A stretch of DNA of 50,574 nt from Phycisphaerales bacterium (GTDB lineage Bacteria > Planctomycetota > Phycisphaerae > Phycisphaerales > UBA1924), in NCBI GenBank assembly GCA_028284805.1, contig JANQQZ010000059.1:1-50574 (forward strand), written 5' to 3'. Positions 38,959 through 47,630 of the stretch are shown here, piece after piece. The notes beneath the pieces were generated by a model. That model was given only the letters and a program-made list of their open reading frames with translations. It was not told the DNA's origin and ran no database searches. Made by a program: the position numbers and the translations under genes. The stretch's first letter is position 1; every line of letters starts with the position of its first letter.

Positions 38959-39759
38959 GTGAGGCTCTCGGTTGCCATCGTCTGCAAGAACAACGCCGAC
39001 ACCATCGGGCGGACGCTGGATTCGGTCCGCGAGCTCGATGACGACATGGAAATCGTCGCCGTCGACTCGGGCTCGACCGACGAGACAATCCCCATGCTCG
39101 AATCGGCAGGTGCCCGGGTCATCGAGTCCGACTGGCTCGGTTTCGTCAAGACCAAGAACAAGGCGCTCGACGCCTGCAAAGGCGAGTGGGTGCTCGCGCT
39201 CGACTCGGACGAATCGGTGCTGCCTGATCTGGCCAGGGCGATCAAGGATGCGATCATCAAACCCGGCGAACGGACCGGGTTCATGGTCAACCGCATGGTC
39301 TTCTACAGGGGCGAGCCGCTCAACTTCGCCTGGCAGCCCGAGTGGCGCCTGCGGTTGGTCAAGCGCGACCTGTTCCACTGGATCGGGCTCGATCCCCACG
39401 ATCATCTCGCGCCGATCGAGGGTGAGGAGCGCATCGCAAGGCTCGCAGGCGATCTGCGGCACGATTCGATCGAGGGCGGGTTCGGCGTGTTCCTTGAGAA
39501 GCAGGCCAGGCACGCCCGGACCATGGCGGCCTCGATGCACGCCGAGGGCAGACGGGGCTCGGCCCTGAAGCTCGTGACCAGCCCGCCCGGGGCCTTCGCG
39601 AAGCAACTGATCGCCAAGCAGGCGTGGCGCGACGGCATCCCGGGCTGGCTCGCGGCTGCCTCGACCGCGGCGGGCACGCTCATGAAGCACGCCGCCCTGC
39701 TGGAGATGGATCTGGAGCGCCGGAGCCCCGATCCGGTGCGGGGCGAAAACCCGTCCTAG
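38959..39759 (+). CDS. Glycosyltransferase family 2, WaaE/KdtX-like
   Basis: This 266-residue protein begins VRLSVAIVCKNNADTIGRTL, then DSVRELDDDMEIVAVDSGSTDET, the nucleotide-sugar site, followed by WVLALDSDE with the metal-binding DSD, and WQPEWRLRLVKRD. This is the plan of short GT2 enzymes such as WaaE, which add a sugar to the lipopolysaccharide inner core. The C-terminal helix region (AFAKQLIAKQAWRDGIPGWL) probably lies on the membrane surface. GTG 38959 is chosen for homology and for the -10-like TACCCT six bases upstream; a longer frame would run into the kinase gene. Confidence 0.87.
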   Translation: MRLSVAIVCKNNADTIGRTLDSVRELDDDMEIVAVDSGSTDETIPMLESAGARVIESDWLGFVKTKNKALDACKGEWVLALDSDESVLPDLARAIKDAIIKPGERTGFMVNRMVFYRGEPLNFAWQPEWRLRLVKRDLFHWIGLDPHDHLAPIEGEERIARLAGDLRHDSIEGGFGVFLEKQARHARTMAASMHAEGRRGSALKLVTSPPGAFAKQLIAKQAWRDGIPGWLAAASTAAGTLMKHAALLEMDLERRSPDPVRGENPS

Positions 39760-39873
39760 ACTTGTTCGTTCGGGCTTCGTGCCCGGGCGGCGCGGTCGCG
39801 CGGCGGAAGAGCAAGCCCGCCGGCGGTACACACCGGACGCTTCGCTTTCTCCTCCCCCCAGCGCAGGACCACC

Positions 39874-41607
39874 ATGCCCGACGAGCACGACACCGATACC
39901 TCGACCGAGACCACCACGACCACCGAGCCCAGCGGCGACGCACCCGACGACGCGGGCACCGATGCGCCCGAAGGCGAGGGCAAGAAGAAGCGCCGTCGCA
40001 GACGCCGCCGCCGCAAGCCCGCGGGTGAGGGCGGCGAGAGCGGAACGCAAAATTCGGAGCAGCCGGACGCTTCCGATGGCTCGCCCTCGCACGAAGACGA
40101 GTCTGGCGAAGACGGTGAGCGCCCCAAGAAGAAGCGCCGCAGACGCCGGCGCGGCAAGAGCCTGGGCGGCGATTCGGACTCGGGCGAGAGCCGTCGCGAC
40201 GGGCGCCCCGAGTCGACCGAGGAGGACGGTCGGGTCGAGCGCAAGCGCACCAAGCGCGACGCCTCGAACCAGGACATCTTTGATCACGAGCGCACGTTCG
40301 GCGACCTGGGCCTGAGCGAGGAGCTCTGCGAGCAGCTCGCCTCGATGCACTTCCAGCACCCGACGCACATCCAGAGCAAGCTCATCCCCCCGGTGCTCGC
40401 AGGCAGAGACGTGCTGGGCCAGGCCAAGACGGGCACGGGCAAGACCGCGGCGTTCGGCCTGCCTCTGCTCGACCTGGTCAAGCCCGGCTCGCCCAACCAG
40501 GCGCTCGTGCTCGCGCCCACGCGAGAGCTGGCGATCCAGATCCACAAGGAGATCGAGGAGCTCGGATTCAAGACGAACATCCGCTCGGTGCCCGTTTACG
40601 GCGGGCAGAAGATCCACACCCAGGCAGCCAAGCTCGAGAAGGGCTGCGAGGTGGTCGTGGGCACGCCCGGACGCGTGATGGACATGCAGCGCCGGGGCTA
40701 CCTGCCCTTCGAGAACTTCAGGTTCGTCGTGCTCGACGAGGTCGACCGGATGCTCGACATCGGCTTCCGCGACGACATCCGCTACATCCTCAGCAAGTGC
40801 CCGAAGAAGCGGCAGACGATGTTCGTCAGCGCGACGCTCAGCGATGAGATCGAGAAGCTCGCCAAGAGCTTCATGACCGATCCCGAGAAGATCGTGACCA
40901 CCGCCGGTTCGCTCACCGCGAGCATGGTCAAGCAGTTCCACCTTCCCGTGCAGCCCTGGGACAAGAAGAAGCTGCTCTACCACCTGCTCACGCACGAGGA
41001 GCCGGACCTGACGCTGGTCTTCTGCCGCTTGAAGCGGAAGGTCGACGACCTAGCCCGGTACCTGTCCGACAAGGGCATCGAGGCGCACGCGATCCACGCC
41101 GACCTCGCCCAGGGCAAGCGGAACAAGGTCATGGAGAAGCTCCGCGGGGGGCATCTCTCCGTGCTGATCGCCTCGGACCTCGCGAGCCGCGGCATCGACG
41201 TCGACGGCATCACCCACGTCATCAACTACGATCTGCCCGAGGACATCGAGTTGTACGTTCACCGCATCGGGCGCACCGCCCGCGCGGGATCCGGGGGCAC
41301 CGCGTGGTCGTTCGTCGAGCCCGAGCAGGGCACGCTGCTGACCGACATCGAGAACCACGTGAACGCCGAGATCCCCAAGCTCGAGTACCCGGACTTCACG
41401 CCGGGCGAGCCTCCCAAGGGGTGGATCGAGGATCAGAAGCGCAAGCAGCAGCAGATGGAGGCGCTCAAGCAGAAGGCGCAGCGCCACATCCCGCAGATGC
41501 CCAGCGCTGAGCCCGAGAAGGCCGATCCGAGCAAGTTCCCGGGGGGCGTCGTGCCCACCAAGCTGCCCCCGAAGCGGCTCGGCGGCAAGGTGCGGGGTCG
41601 AAGGTGA
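39874..41607 (+). CDS. DEAD-box RNA helicase with a charged N-terminal extension
   Basis: In this 577-residue protein residues 1-~130 are low complexity: Thr/Glu-rich, then Lys/Arg blocks (KKKRRRRRRRRKP, KKKRRRRRRGKS) between acidic stretches, likely an RNA-binding tail. The core has TFGDLGLSEEL, Q-motif HPTHIQSKLIPPVL, AKTGTGKTAAF, PTRELAIQ, GTPGRVMD, DEVD in place of DEAD, SATLSD, and HRIGRTARAG. It should remodel RNA in ribosome assembly or decay. AGGA precedes ATG 39874. The gap 39760-39873 has only a short GGGC hairpin and no gene. The stop overlaps the next start (GTGA). Confidence 0.92.
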   Translation: MPDEHDTDTSTETTTTTEPSGDAPDDAGTDAPEGEGKKKRRRRRRRRKPAGEGGESGTQNSEQPDASDGSPSHEDESGEDGERPKKKRRRRRRGKSLGGDSDSGESRRDGRPESTEEDGRVERKRTKRDASNQDIFDHERTFGDLGLSEELCEQLASMHFQHPTHIQSKLIPPVLAGRDVLGQAKTGTGKTAAFGLPLLDLVKPGSPNQALVLAPTRELAIQIHKEIEELGFKTNIRSVPVYGGQKIHTQAAKLEKGCEVVVGTPGRVMDMQRRGYLPFENFRFVVLDEVDRMLDIGFRDDIRYILSKCPKKRQTMFVSATLSDEIEKLAKSFMTDPEKIVTTAGSLTASMVKQFHLPVQPWDKKKLLYHLLTHEEPDLTLVFCRLKRKVDDLARYLSDKGIEAHAIHADLAQGKRNKVMEKLRGGHLSVLIASDLASRGIDVDGITHVINYDLPEDIELYVHRIGRTARAGSGGTAWSFVEPEQGTLLTDIENHVNAEIPKLEYPDFTPGEPPKGWIEDQKRKQQQMEALKQKAQRHIPQMPSAEPEKADPSKFPGGVVPTKLPPKRLGGKVRGRR

Positions 41608-42806
41608 GTCTGGAAGCGTTGCTGCTCGAGCTGACGGCGCTGCCGACATGCGCCGGGCGTGAGGAACGCGTTATCGCGTTCATCGAGCGGTGGTGCGCCG
41701 ATCGCGACGACGTCCGCCTCGACCGCGACGAAGTTGGCAACCTGACACTCACCATCGGCGGCTCCACCGAGGGCCCGCCGATCTACACGACGGCGCACAT
41801 GGACCACCCCGCGTTCGCCGTGCATCGCGTGATCGGGCCCGGCACGCTCGAACTCGCCTTCCGCGGCGGCGTGATGGACGACTACTTCGTCGATGCACGA
41901 GTCGAGGTCATCACGGGCGACGACCGCAGGCTCTCGGGAACGCTCATCGAGCGGGTCGAGGGCGGTGCTTCCCTCGGCAGCGAGAAGCACTTCCTGTGCG
42001 AGCTGGACGACGAAGCCGAGGGGATCACAACGCAGGACATCGCCCGCTGGCTGCTGCCCGAGCCCGAGATCGCCGAGGGGCTCTTGCACACGCACGCGTG
42101 CGATGATCTTGCCGCGGCGGCGTGCGCTCTGGAAGCTTTCGACCGTCTGCGTGCGCGGCGGGCGGCGGGCGAGACCAGGGCAGACGGGCGGGTCCTCTTC
42201 ACCCGCGCCGAGGAGGTCGGCTTCGTCGGCGCGATCGGTGCGACGCGGCTCGGAACGATCCCCGCTGACGCCAAGGTGATTGCGCTCGAGAACAGCCGCG
42301 CATTCGCCGAGGCCCCGATCGGGGGCGGGCCCATCGTGCGTGTTGGGGATCGATTGACGATCTTCTCACCCCGCCTGACCGACGACGTGGCACGGATCGC
42401 CGAGGATCTCGCGGGCGGGCCTGCGACCCCGACCGCCCAGCAGAAGGCGAGCGACCTGCCCAAGTGGAAGTGGCAGCGGAAGCTGATGGCGGGCGGGGCG
42501 TGCGAGGCAACGGTGTTCTGCCATGCCGGGCTCGACGCGACGTGCGTGTGCCTTCCGCTCGGCAACTACCACAACATGGCGGACCTCGACGCGGTGCAGG
42601 CTGGGGCGAACACCGAGCCGCCCCGCGTTGGCCGTGAGTTTGTGTCGGTCGCCGACGCAGCGGGGATGGTCGATCTGCTCGCCTCGTGCTACGAGAGGCT
42701 TGCCGACCCGCCCAAGAGCAAGACGGCCGAACGGATCGACCGGCTCTGGGACGAGCGACGCGCCGTGCTCGACGAGGCGCAAGCCCGGAGCCCGAGCCAG
42801 GCCTAG
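41604..42806 (+). CDS. M42/M28-like zinc aminopeptidase family protein
   Basis: This 400-residue protein begins LLELTALPTCAGREERVIAF like M42 aminopeptidases. Metal-site candidates are TTAHMDHPAF (His, Asp), HACDDLAAAACAL (bridging Asp), FTRAEEVGFVGAIGA (catalytic Glu pair), VIALENSRAF, and a His near the C-terminus (LGNYHNMADL). These form the usual two-zinc set. The substrate-binding middle domain is of normal size. It should be a cytoplasmic peptide-trimming enzyme. GTG start overlaps the helicase stop by four bases. The stop shares a CTAG with the convergent AsmA-like gene. Confidence 0.85.
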   Translation: MSLEALLLELTALPTCAGREERVIAFIERWCADRDDVRLDRDEVGNLTLTIGGSTEGPPIYTTAHMDHPAFAVHRVIGPGTLELAFRGGVMDDYFVDARVEVITGDDRRLSGTLIERVEGGASLGSEKHFLCELDDEAEGITTQDIARWLLPEPEIAEGLLHTHACDDLAAAACALEAFDRLRARRAAGETRADGRVLFTRAEEVGFVGAIGATRLGTIPADAKVIALENSRAFAEAPIGGGPIVRVGDRLTIFSPRLTDDVARIAEDLAGGPATPTAQQKASDLPKWKWQRKLMAGGACEATVFCHAGLDATCVCLPLGNYHNMADLDAVQAGANTEPPRVGREFVSVADAAGMVDLLASCYERLADPPKSKTAERIDRLWDERRAVLDEAQARSPSQA

Positions 42807-45800
42807 ACGCCGAACACGTTGCCCAGAATGTTCACCGGGTTGAGCGTCCGTGTCAGCTGCCGGCTGAACTCCTCGATGTCGGGCTGGATGCGCAGCTCGC
42901 CAGGCACGCCCGTGACGCGCCACGGGACCATGGTCAGATCGCGCACGCCGGGTAGCAGCCTGGAGAGCTGCGTGCCCAGACCCGTGTTCAGGTCGCCCAT
43001 CGCCCGATCCGACAGCGCGCCGAGCGGCACCGAGGTCACCACGTCCACCTGCTTGGTCAGCAGGTCGTACGTGCCCTCGCTCGTGAGCGTGAACTCGCCC
43101 AGCGGCAGCTTGAGACGCTCGTAGCTGAGCAACCCGTCGCGCACCGTGCCGGTCATGGGCTCCAGCTTGCGCCCGACCTCGGTGTCGGTCTTTTGCTGCG
43201 CGATGAGCAAGAGATCGCCGAACGCACGGCTCGCGCGGAAGCGCGCTGTACCGATGTCGATGATGAAATCGGCGTCGAGCCCGCGGAGCGGCTGTTCATC
43301 CGTGATGGGTAGCTCGATGCTGGTCGCGGTCAGCGTCGCGGGTCCGTCCTCACGGGACTTCGTCACTCGCCCGAGCGCGGGCACTGCACGCGAGATGCGC
43401 GAGCCCAGCTGGGGACGGATCACGTCCACCTGCACCTCGAGCGGGTCCTCGTTGCGGAACACCCCGTCCTCGACCCGCCCGAAGAGCCGCGCCGAAGCAC
43501 GCTCGCCCACGACCGAGACGTTGACCGAGCCCGAATCGCGAGTGAGGTCCTGCACAGCGAGGCGGATCTGCGTGAACGGGCCGATCATCTCGGCGAGCGC
43601 GCCCTCCAGACCCGCGGCGCCGTCGACGCACTGCGTCGGGATGCGCCGCCCCTCGATTAGCACGTTCAGCGTCGGGCGCCCGACGTTGACCCCCCGGAGA
43701 TTCAGCCTCGCGAGCAGGCTCTGCTCAGCGCCCTCGGCGGCGGTCAGGGTCAGCGTCGCCCCCTCGCCCTCGGCGCTCACCAGTTGGCCGGTCACGGGGC
43801 TCAGGTCGCTCCGGATCCACCGCGCGATCGAGGCGTCGGCGTCGGCCGCGACCTCTTCACGCTGGTCGATCCACAGGCGTGGCGCCGCGAGGTCGACCCG
43901 GGCGTTGAAGACATCGGGGCGGAAGGGCTTGCCCCCGCGACCGAGGGTCAGCTCTTCGAGACCGATGCGCATGTCGAAGGTCTCGGCGAGCTTGACCTGC
44001 TCCAGCCCGGCGCGCTGGTTCATCAGATGACGCGTCGCGAAGACGGGATCCAGCTTCCAGTGCGCCGCGATCGGATGAGCGAGCTCGATCCGGTCGGGGC
44101 GGATATCGAGCACCACGGGCGCGTCGGTCGAGAGCCGGGGCGCATCGATCGCGAGCGAGAGACCGGCGTCGGACACGCGCCCCGCCTCTCCGAGGCCCGC
44201 GAGTTCGAGCGAGACCGAGGCCCCTGCGCCGAGCAGACCCGAGAAGAACGAGTCGGTGTGCAGCGAATCGTCGATGAGCGCCGTATCGACATCGGGCAGT
44301 TCGACGCTGACGGAGATCGGCCCCGCGAGCGCCCCGCTGGCGAAGCCCGCGGCGACCGTGCCCGTGAGCTGCCCGATCGGGGCGCCGCCCTCGCCCGTCG
44401 CCGTGCCCCGCATCGAGCCTGTGAGCTCGGCGGCCTCACCCCCGAGGATCGCACCGACGGGCAGCTCGCCCTCGACGATGAGCCCTTCGATGCCGATCTC
44501 TCCTGTGCGAACGCGCCGCGGCAGCCCATCCGAGCCCATGACGGTACCGGGCCTCAGCCCCTCGACCGTTCCGGAGGCGGTGAGGCGGATCGCCGTCGAG
44601 CCGGTCGGCGCCAGGCGCCCCTTCTCGAGCAGACCGAACCCCGAGAGGCTGAGCTCAAGCTCGGCCTGAGACGTGAGCACCGGGCCCTGGACGCTGACGC
44701 CCGACCGCGCGAGACGCTCCAGACGGAGCTGGCGTACCGCTTCCTCGGTGATCCTCGTCCGCAGCGTTCCGCTTGTGATCGCGAGGCTGCCCGCATCGAA
44801 CGAGGCGTCGAGCCGTGCGGAGGTCGCGCCCGACGTGCCCGCGGCCTCGAGCGTCAGCTGCTCGCCCGCGATGAACGCAACCTCGATCGTGTCGCCCACC
44901 GCCAGCTCGAGCACGTCGCGCCAACCCGTGACCGCATCGGGTGCCAGAACCTCCGCGAGCATCGCGGGCAGGGTCAGATCGATCCGGCCTTCTGGCGAGG
45001 ACCTCCACACGTCGAACGTGTCGGTGTCTTGGGCACGCGTGAGGAACGCGAGCCGCCCGCCAGCCAGCAGCGGCGATTCGCCGACGGACCCGAGCCCGTT
45101 GATCTCGACCGACCCGCGCGCACCGTCGATGGTCGCGGATGCATCGAGGCGCTCGAACAGCACACCTCGCCCCGACGGACCCATCACGGAGAGACGGTCC
45201 AGACCGAGCGACGCGTCGAGCGCGGTCAGGCCGTCCGGCCCGAACCGGATCGCCTTGATCTCGACCGAAGCCGATCCGCCCTCGCCCGGCGCGAGCGAAT
45301 CGGGCAGGATGCTCGTGACGAGCCGGCTCGCGCTCGGGTGCTCGAAGCGCATGGGGCCGCTGGATTCGATGACCCGGTCGACAATGGTTAGGTCGCCCCC
45401 GCCCGCGAAGCCGCCCGAATCGAGGCTGGTTTGCAGGCGCACCGTGTCATCCTGCCGTGTGCCGACAACGAGCAGGTCTGCGGACTCGCCAAGCAGCCCC
45501 GAAGCGGGGATGCCGGCCCTTGCGAACCACAGATCGAGCAGATCGCCCCGGAGGTTGCGCAGCGCGATCTCTCCGGACAGCGAGGGGACGCCGCCCCTCA
45601 GCGCGCCCCGCTCGTCGAGCAGATCGGTCGCGTCGATGGAGATGTTCATGCTCCCCGCCTGACGCGCATCGATCTCGACCGCGGCGCCCGCCACGAGTGT
45701 GGCGCGCTCGGTGATCCTGCGCAGGTCGATCTCCGCCTCGCTGGGCCTCAGCACGAAGCGTTGCTCGGCGCCATCGATCGGCAGCGTCCCGCTCGTTCTC

Positions 45801-47515
45801 CCGATGCTCGCCTGGACGACCCCGGTCAGCGACCGCAGATCGAGCGGGCGATCCTCCTGCTGCGCGGCGAGATCGATCGCGAACTCGCTCAGGCGGAGAT
45901 CGACGTCGGCCCCCTGATCGACGCGCACGCCCGCGCCCGAGAGCAGCTCGCTGAGCACGCCCGACGCCGATCGGATCCGCACGCGCGACGCGTCCTCAGT
46001 CGATCGCAGCACGCCCTCCTCGATCACGAAGCCGAGCGATGCCTCGGCGTTGGAAGAGTCGAGGCCCAGGCGGAGGCCTGTGCGCGGGCCCGACGTGAGC
46101 GCGAACTCCGCCGAGACCACCGGGCCGAGATCGCGGCTGAGCACCAGACCCGTGCCCGCGAGCCGCGATGCGACGAGCGGCTCGATCACCGCGGTCACGA
46201 CCTCGGTCACGTCGAGCGTCGTGCGGCTCCCTGCGAGGATGGTGGTTGGCTCCGTCACGACCGCTCCGCCAACATCGAGCGCGCGCAGCCCGTCGGCGCG
46301 CAGGGCGGGGTCACCCGCGCGCGTGCCGTCCAGCGTGACCGATGTGACCGCTTCGACGTCGAGCCCGTCGGCAAGATTCCGCGTGCCCGCGGTCGCAAGC
46401 AGCGGCTCGATCGTCCACCGCGCGCCGTCGAGCGTCCCGGTAAGCCGGTCGGTCTCGAGCACCGCCTCGAAGCGTGTGTCGGCGAGTGACCCCGTGCCCG
46501 GGTCGATCGTGGCTGCCGCCCTTGTCAGCCTGAGCGAGGCTCCGGGGACCGCGTCCATCGTGAACGCGCGCCCGTCTCCGACCTCGACGGGTGCCCGCGT
46601 CAGCTGGGCGAACTCCGGCGCGAGCGCAGCGATGACCCGCCCGCCCAGGTGTGCCTCCGCTTCGTCGCCCAAGAGTGAAACGCGGTAACCCGAATCGGTG
46701 CGCGTGACATCGGCCCCCAGATCGAGCCTGAGGACATCGCCTTCGACCTTGATCGTCACCCCGCCCGACTCGGCCGCGATCGTGCCGTCCTCGCTGGCGA
46801 GGTCGTGCACGTCGAACGAGACGTCCGCCTCGCCTGTGCCGAGAGCATGCTCGATGTCGAACGTGAACCCGCCGGCGACCGTTCCGGGCCCATAGCTCAC
46901 GCCGCCATCGATGCCCGAGATGCGTACGGGCTCCCGGTCGGTCTCGCGCCATTCGAGGTCGAGGTTCTCCGCGTTCAGGATGACGCTGAGATCCGGGAGA
47001 CTGAACGATGTGCCCGAGTTCGGGTCGGGCTTCGGGAACGGGGCAATCGAGCCGTCGGGGCGTCGCTCAAGGATCATGCTCCCGGATACGTAGACCTTGC
47101 CGAGCTCGCTCGGATTCATGGCGAGCCTGAAGAGTTGGGTCCCCGACCTGATCGTCAGGTTGGCCTGCTCCTGCAACGCCTCATCGAGGATCCGAACGCC
47201 CTCGATGCGCGGCCCGTCGACCCAGCTCAGCGACACCCTTTCGATACGAACAGTCGCCGCGAGCGCAGCCGTCAGGCGCTTCTCGATCACCGGCCGCAGC
47301 ATCGGGCCCGCGACGCTGGGGGCGAGCCCCACCACGACGAGCAGCACCAGCAGCAGCCCGAGCACGACCCTGGGCCAGCGACGGCGTTTCTTCGGGGGCT
47401 TGCTGAAGTCGGAGACCGCAGCCATCCGCTCGGCCTGCTCGGCGCGCTGGATCGCCTCGATCGGGTCGTCGCTCGAAAGCTGGGGCGGGTCGTGGGGGGC
47501 GTCGTGCGTCGTCAC
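42803..47515 (-). CDS. Very large AsmA-like (bridge-like) membrane-anchored protein
   Basis: The protein has 1570 residues. After a charged ~45-residue cytoplasmic start (KPPKKRRRWP) a single membrane helix (VVLGLLLVLLVVVGLAPSVA) leads into RPVIEKRLTAALAATVRIERVSLSW, the AsmA-type entry block. The rest is a long run of beta-strand repeats, with frequent short D/G turns and few Cys, ending PVNILGNVFGV. Proteins of this class span the periplasm and are linked to lipid transport or outer membrane assembly. GTG 47515 has AGGAGG eight bases upstream and a TACGCT box at 47542, so it has its own promoter just after the nusG terminator. Confidence 0.8.
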   Translation of the reverse strand: MTTHDAPHDPPQLSSDDPIEAIQRAEQAERMAAVSDFSKPPKKRRRWPRVVLGLLLVLLVVVGLAPSVAGPMLRPVIEKRLTAALAATVRIERVSLSWVDGPRIEGVRILDEALQEQANLTIRSGTQLFRLAMNPSELGKVYVSGSMILERRPDGSIAPFPKPDPNSGTSFSLPDLSVILNAENLDLEWRETDREPVRISGIDGGVSYGPGTVAGGFTFDIEHALGTGEADVSFDVHDLASEDGTIAAESGGVTIKVEGDVLRLDLGADVTRTDSGYRVSLLGDEAEAHLGGRVIAALAPEFAQLTRAPVEVGDGRAFTMDAVPGASLRLTRAAATIDPGTGSLADTRFEAVLETDRLTGTLDGARWTIEPLLATAGTRNLADGLDVEAVTSVTLDGTRAGDPALRADGLRALDVGGAVVTEPTTILAGSRTTLDVTEVVTAVIEPLVASRLAGTGLVLSRDLGPVVSAEFALTSGPRTGLRLGLDSSNAEASLGFVIEEGVLRSTEDASRVRIRSASGVLSELLSGAGVRVDQGADVDLRLSEFAIDLAAQQEDRPLDLRSLTGVVQASIGRTSGTLPIDGAEQRFVLRPSEAEIDLRRITERATLVAGAAVEIDARQAGSMNISIDATDLLDERGALRGGVPSLSGEIALRNLRGDLLDLWFARAGIPASGLLGESADLLVVGTRQDDTVRLQTSLDSGGFAGGGDLTIVDRVIESSGPMRFEHPSASRLVTSILPDSLAPGEGGSASVEIKAIRFGPDGLTALDASLGLDRLSVMGPSGRGVLFERLDASATIDGARGSVEINGLGSVGESPLLAGGRLAFLTRAQDTDTFDVWRSSPEGRIDLTLPAMLAEVLAPDAVTGWRDVLELAVGDTIEVAFIAGEQLTLEAAGTSGATSARLDASFDAGSLAITSGTLRTRITEEAVRQLRLERLARSGVSVQGPVLTSQAELELSLSGFGLLEKGRLAPTGSTAIRLTASGTVEGLRPGTVMGSDGLPRRVRTGEIGIEGLIVEGELPVGAILGGEAAELTGSMRGTATGEGGAPIGQLTGTVAAGFASGALAGPISVSVELPDVDTALIDDSLHTDSFFSGLLGAGASVSLELAGLGEAGRVSDAGLSLAIDAPRLSTDAPVVLDIRPDRIELAHPIAAHWKLDPVFATRHLMNQRAGLEQVKLAETFDMRIGLEELTLGRGGKPFRPDVFNARVDLAAPRLWIDQREEVAADADASIARWIRSDLSPVTGQLVSAEGEGATLTLTAAEGAEQSLLARLNLRGVNVGRPTLNVLIEGRRIPTQCVDGAAGLEGALAEMIGPFTQIRLAVQDLTRDSGSVNVSVVGERASARLFGRVEDGVFRNEDPLEVQVDVIRPQLGSRISRAVPALGRVTKSREDGPATLTATSIELPITDEQPLRGLDADFIIDIGTARFRASRAFGDLLLIAQQKTDTEVGRKLEPMTGTVRDGLLSYERLKLPLGEFTLTSEGTYDLLTKQVDVVTSVPLGALSDRAMGDLNTGLGTQLSRLLPGVRDLTMVPWRVTGVPGELRIQPDIEEFSRQLTRTLNPVNILGNVFGV

Positions 47516-47541
47516 GCGGTCGTCCTCCTGCTAACAGCCGG

Positions 47542-47547
47542 AGCGTA
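47542..47547 (-). promoter_or_regulatory. Putative -10 box (TACGCT) of the AsmA-like gene
   Basis: It lies between the nusG terminator and the AGGAGG of the AsmA-like gene, giving a leader of about 20 bases. Confidence 0.4.
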
Positions 47548-47553
47548 CGTCGC

Positions 47554-47589
47554 AAAACGAACGCCGGCCCGGTGGTGTTCCGGGCCGAC
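47554..47589 (-). terminator. Rho-independent terminator after nusG
   Basis: On the minus strand a 10-bp GC stem (47589-47580 with 47572-47563, one G.T) and 7-base loop are followed by GTTCGTTTT. It separates nusG from the AsmA-like gene. Confidence 0.75.
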
Positions 47590-47630
47590 GGATCAGGGTC
47601 TGACATCACGGGGCTGAGACCTCGCTCGGC

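Noticed and set aside
39775-39800. GGGC hairpin before the DEAD-box helicase as terminator of the glycosyltransferase
   Set aside because: The stem is only about five pairs and no T-run follows.
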